From positions 1 to 64,000 of the forward strand of contig CAIOGZ010000005.1 in assembly GCA_903858015.1 (NCBI GenBank): a DNA stretch of 64,000 nt, given 5' to 3'. A program made the translations under genes and the position numbers. The notes under the pieces are model-generated. The model was not told the origin of the DNA. It did no database searches and saw only the letters and a list, made by a program, of their open reading frames with translations. The number at the start of each line of letters is the position of its first letter. The stretch's first letter is position 1. The DNA comes from an uncultured cyanobacterium (GTDB lineage Bacteria; Cyanobacteriota; Cyanobacteriia; PCC-6307; Cyanobiaceae). Positions 62,327-64,000 of the stretch are shown here, one piece after another.

Positions 62327-62545
62327 ATGAAAACCATCGACGATCACATCCAAAAAGACCGGGTCGACATCGAAGCCGCCAAGGCCGAAGGCAACCTGGG
62401 CAAAGTCCGCCACCTCGAAGAAGAGTTGAAGGGACTGGAGGAGTACAAAACCCACCACCCCGAAGACAGCCACGACCCCTCGCCGCTTGAGGTCTACTGC
62501 GACCTCAACCCGGAAGCCCCTGAATGCCGCGTCTACGACGACTGA
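62327..62545 (+). CDS. CP12-like protein (C-terminal motif only), copy 2
   Basis: The protein has 72 residues from ATG 62327, the same length as the copy at 33660-33878. A charged helix (IQKDRVDIEAAKAEGNLGKV, RHLEEELKGLEEYKTHHPED) is followed by DPSPLEVYCDLNPEAPECRV-YDD. The last part is the CP12 C-terminal loop with both cysteines and the VYDD end that contacts GAPDH. The N-terminal cysteine pair is missing. The helix lengths and the HPE-PSP step agree between the copies, so they form one family. A good terminator follows. Confidence 0.75.
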   Translation: MKTIDDHIQKDRVDIEAAKAEGNLGKVRHLEEELKGLEEYKTHHPEDSHDPSPLEVYCDLNPEAPECRVYDD

Positions 62546-62573
62546 TCTGCTAAGCACCAAGTTGTCGCCCCTA

Positions 62574-62609
62574 CCCCCAAAGGTGCCCGTGCACTTTTAG
62601 GGGGTTTTT
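62574..62609 (+). terminator. terminator after the CP12-like gene
   Basis: CCCCC...GTGC pairs with GCAC...GGGGG, with an imperfect A/T-rich middle, and five T follow. It starts 28 bases after the stop. Confidence 0.7.
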
Positions 62610-62660
62610 CATGGATTTTTTCGTGGATATGGACTGGCTCGCTTCTGCCGGTCGTTTGAG

Positions 62661-62699
62661 CTGGAGGCTTTAGCTGGAGGCTCTAACTGGAGGCTCTAG
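62661..62699. repeat. 13-bp tandem repeat, three copies
   Basis: ctggaggctttag, ctggaggctctaa and ctggaggctctag follow one another and run up to the stop codon of obg on the other strand (62696). It adds to the set of short repeats at gene ends. Confidence 0.85.
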
Positions 62700-63823
62700 C
62701 TGCAGGGTTCTACGGATGGTTGGCCGCGCTTGCGCACCCCGGGCAGGGGCGCAAGCACCCATTCGGGCTCTGGCGCCGCAGCTTGCTGTGCGCTCCACTC
62801 GCGTGGTCGATCCACCCCGAGCTCCCGCCAGACCACCGCCAGCAGGGCCTCGAGGCCCTGGCGGCTGGCAGCGGAGATCGCCAAGGGCCGATCGATCGTG
62901 GGCAGAGCCAGGGCCGTGCGGCCATGGGCGGCAAGGGCCTCCAGGCTTTCCGCCTGCTGCTCGGGATCGAGCAGTTCGGCTTTTGTCAACACCACCAAGC
63001 GAGGGCGCTGCTCAAGGCCATGGCCATAGGCCTTCAACTCCCGTTCAACCACCTCCAAATCCGCCAGCACATCGTCGGCGCTGCCATCGACCAGGTGGAG
63101 CAGCAGACGGGTCCGTTCGATGTGACGCAGGAAGTCGTGGCCTAGGCCGGCGCCCTGGGCAGCGCCAGCGATCAAGCCAGGGATGTCGGCAAACACGGTG
63201 CCATCGCCGCTGGGGCGGCGCACCACCCCCAGATTGGGCACCAGGGTGGTGAAGGGGTAGTCGGCGATGCGGGGCCGGGCGGCCGAGAGCACGGCGATCA
63301 GGGTGCTCTTGCCGGCGTTGGGTTGGCCGATGATGCCTACCTCCGCCAGCAACTTGAGCTCCAGCTGCAGGATCCAGGCTTCGCCATCGCGGCCTTCGGT
63401 GAACTTCTCCGGAGCCCGGTTGCGGTTGCTGAGGTAGTGGGCGTTGCCGAGGCCGCCGCGACCGCCGGCCGCGACCAGCAGCTCCTGACCTGGCTCGGTG
63501 AGGTCGCCCAACAAAATGCCCGTCCGGCGGTCGCGCACCTCCGTACCGCAGGGCACCTTGATCACCAAGTGCTTGCCGCTGGCACCGCTGCTGCGGTTTG
63601 GACCACCCCGCACGCCATCGATGGCGGCGAAGAGGCGCTTGTACTTGAAATCCAGCAGCGTCTGGAGGTTGGGGTCAGCCCGGAGCAGCACGTCGCCGCC
63701 GCGCCCGCCATCACCGCCGGAGGGGCCGCCGGCGGGTACGTACTTCTCGCGGCGGAAGGCCACGATGCCGTCGCCTCCGCGGCCACCGCGCACGGCGATA
63801 CGAGCTTGATCGATGAATTGCAT
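62696..63823 (-). CDS. obgE: Obg GTPase
   Basis: The protein has 375 residues from ATG 63823. The Obg fold starts [20 protein letters not shown] and has many glycines ([20 protein letters not shown]). The G domain has G1 [10 protein letters not shown], the [20 protein letters not shown] switch and VVLTKAEL (G4). Obg takes part in late 50S assembly and stress control. The last ~50 residues ([20 protein letters not shown]) are species-specific. The upstream gene is divergent. Confidence 0.96.
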   Translation of the reverse strand: MQFIDQARIAVRGGRGGDGIVAFRREKYVPAGGPSGGDGGRGGDVLLRADPNLQTLLDFKYKRLFAAIDGVRGGPNRSSGASGKHLVIKVPCGTEVRDRRTGILLGDLTEPGQELLVAAGGRGGLGNAHYLSNRNRAPEKFTEGRDGEAWILQLELKLLAEVGIIGQPNAGKSTLIAVLSAARPRIADYPFTTLVPNLGVVRRPSGDGTVFADIPGLIAGAAQGAGLGHDFLRHIERTRLLLHLVDGSADDVLADLEVVERELKAYGHGLEQRPRLVVLTKAELLDPEQQAESLEALAAHGRTALALPTIDRPLAISAASRQGLEALLAVVWRELGVDRPREWSAQQAAAPEPEWVLAPLPGVRKRGQPSVEPCS

Positions 63824-63860
63824 TGCTCCAACCTTAGGATCTCCCGGTTGCGGAGCTGCT

Positions 63861-64000
63861 TTGGCTGAAGTTCGCTTCCAGCAAGTGAGCAAGACCTACC
63901 CACCCCGGCGGGGCGCCACGGGCGTTGGGGCGGCGGTGGAAGTGCTGCAGCAGCTGGATCTCGCCATCGCCGATGGCGAATTTCTGGTGTTGGTCGGCCC
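63861..64000 (+). CDS. ABC transporter ATP-binding protein, N-terminal part (cut by window end)
   Basis: From TTG 63861 the frame reads [20 protein letters not shown], then [20 protein letters not shown] and is open at the window end just before the Walker A loop. The VSKTY...[13 protein letters not shown] pattern is that of sugar- or polyamine-type ABC ATPases. No ATG fits better; the insert [10 protein letters not shown] is unusual. The rest of the gene is outside the window. Confidence 0.75.
   Translation, partial: MAEVRFQQVSKTYPPRRGATGVGAAVEVLQQLDLAIADGEFLVLVG

Overview
The window comes from a high-GC cyanobacterium, most likely a non-marine picocyanobacterium of the Synechococcus/Cyanobium type. 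The evidence is an orange carotenoid protein operon, a bidirectional HoxEFUYH hydrogenase, CP12-like tails, PEP-CTERM proteins of the cyanobacterial type, an RRM protein with a glycine-rich tail, and several perfect GCGATCGC (HIP1) octamers (for example near 10210, 20930, 26683, 54168 and 60208). The genus is inference; no rRNA or other strong marker is present.

Layout. 1-4.3 kb: decayed MACPF-like and jacalin-like pieces, a two-helix membrane protein with CBS-like repeats, and an exported protein with a CxxCH haem motif. 4.5-10 kb: a 1489-residue TIR-CHAT-STAND NTPase-TPR protein, a strong candidate conflict or defence protein, plus a companion with an expanded repeat. 10.3-11 kb: a Uma2 gene broken by two amber codons. 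11-17.6 kb: a nearly complete Nit1C nitrilase cluster (AIR-synthase-like, acetyltransferase, radical SAM, nitrilase, Sll0783 and MSMEG_0570 families, divergent flavoprotein). 17.7-19 kb: an intronless tRNA-Leu(UAA) and a scar of a YoeB toxin fused to an alkyl-sulfatase remnant. 19-22.3 kb: MscS and ClC channels. 22.3-24.4 kb: an IS3 remnant and a ThDP decarboxylase that looks acquired. 26.6-32.3 kb: hoxE-F-U-Y-H-W, tightly overlapping. 32.3-36.3 kb: an island of small proteins (a 63-aa membrane protein, two members of an unnamed ~75-aa family, a CP12-like protein, a Nif11 protein) around a LuxR-type regulator. 36.6-44.3 kb: DUF4912, cupin, HpsJ-like, sterol-desaturase-like, AraC, ArsR, pirin and ferritin-like genes.

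44.6-50.7 kb: five paralogous exported PEP-CTERM proteins, three forward and two reverse, each preceded at a fixed distance by the same motif (CGCCAAG with CTTGGCG). One copy is out of frame because of a run of eleven C in its signal peptide, so it may be phase variable. 51-53.7 kb: NUDIX and a translationally coupled ocp-crtW-frp photoprotection operon. 54-64 kb: fatty acid desaturase, third member of the ~75-aa family, RRM protein, lipoprotein, aspartoacylase, glutathionyl-hydroquinone reductase, DUF2301, ABC-F ATPase, second CP12-like protein, Obg GTPase, and the start of an ABC transporter ATPase cut by the window end.

Two themes run through the window. Short tandem repeats (12-21 bp units) are scattered between genes and inside coding sequences, often near the N-terminus. 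Small protein families are also present in several diverged copies: the ~75-aa family three times, the CP12-like tail twice, and the PEP-CTERM family five times.
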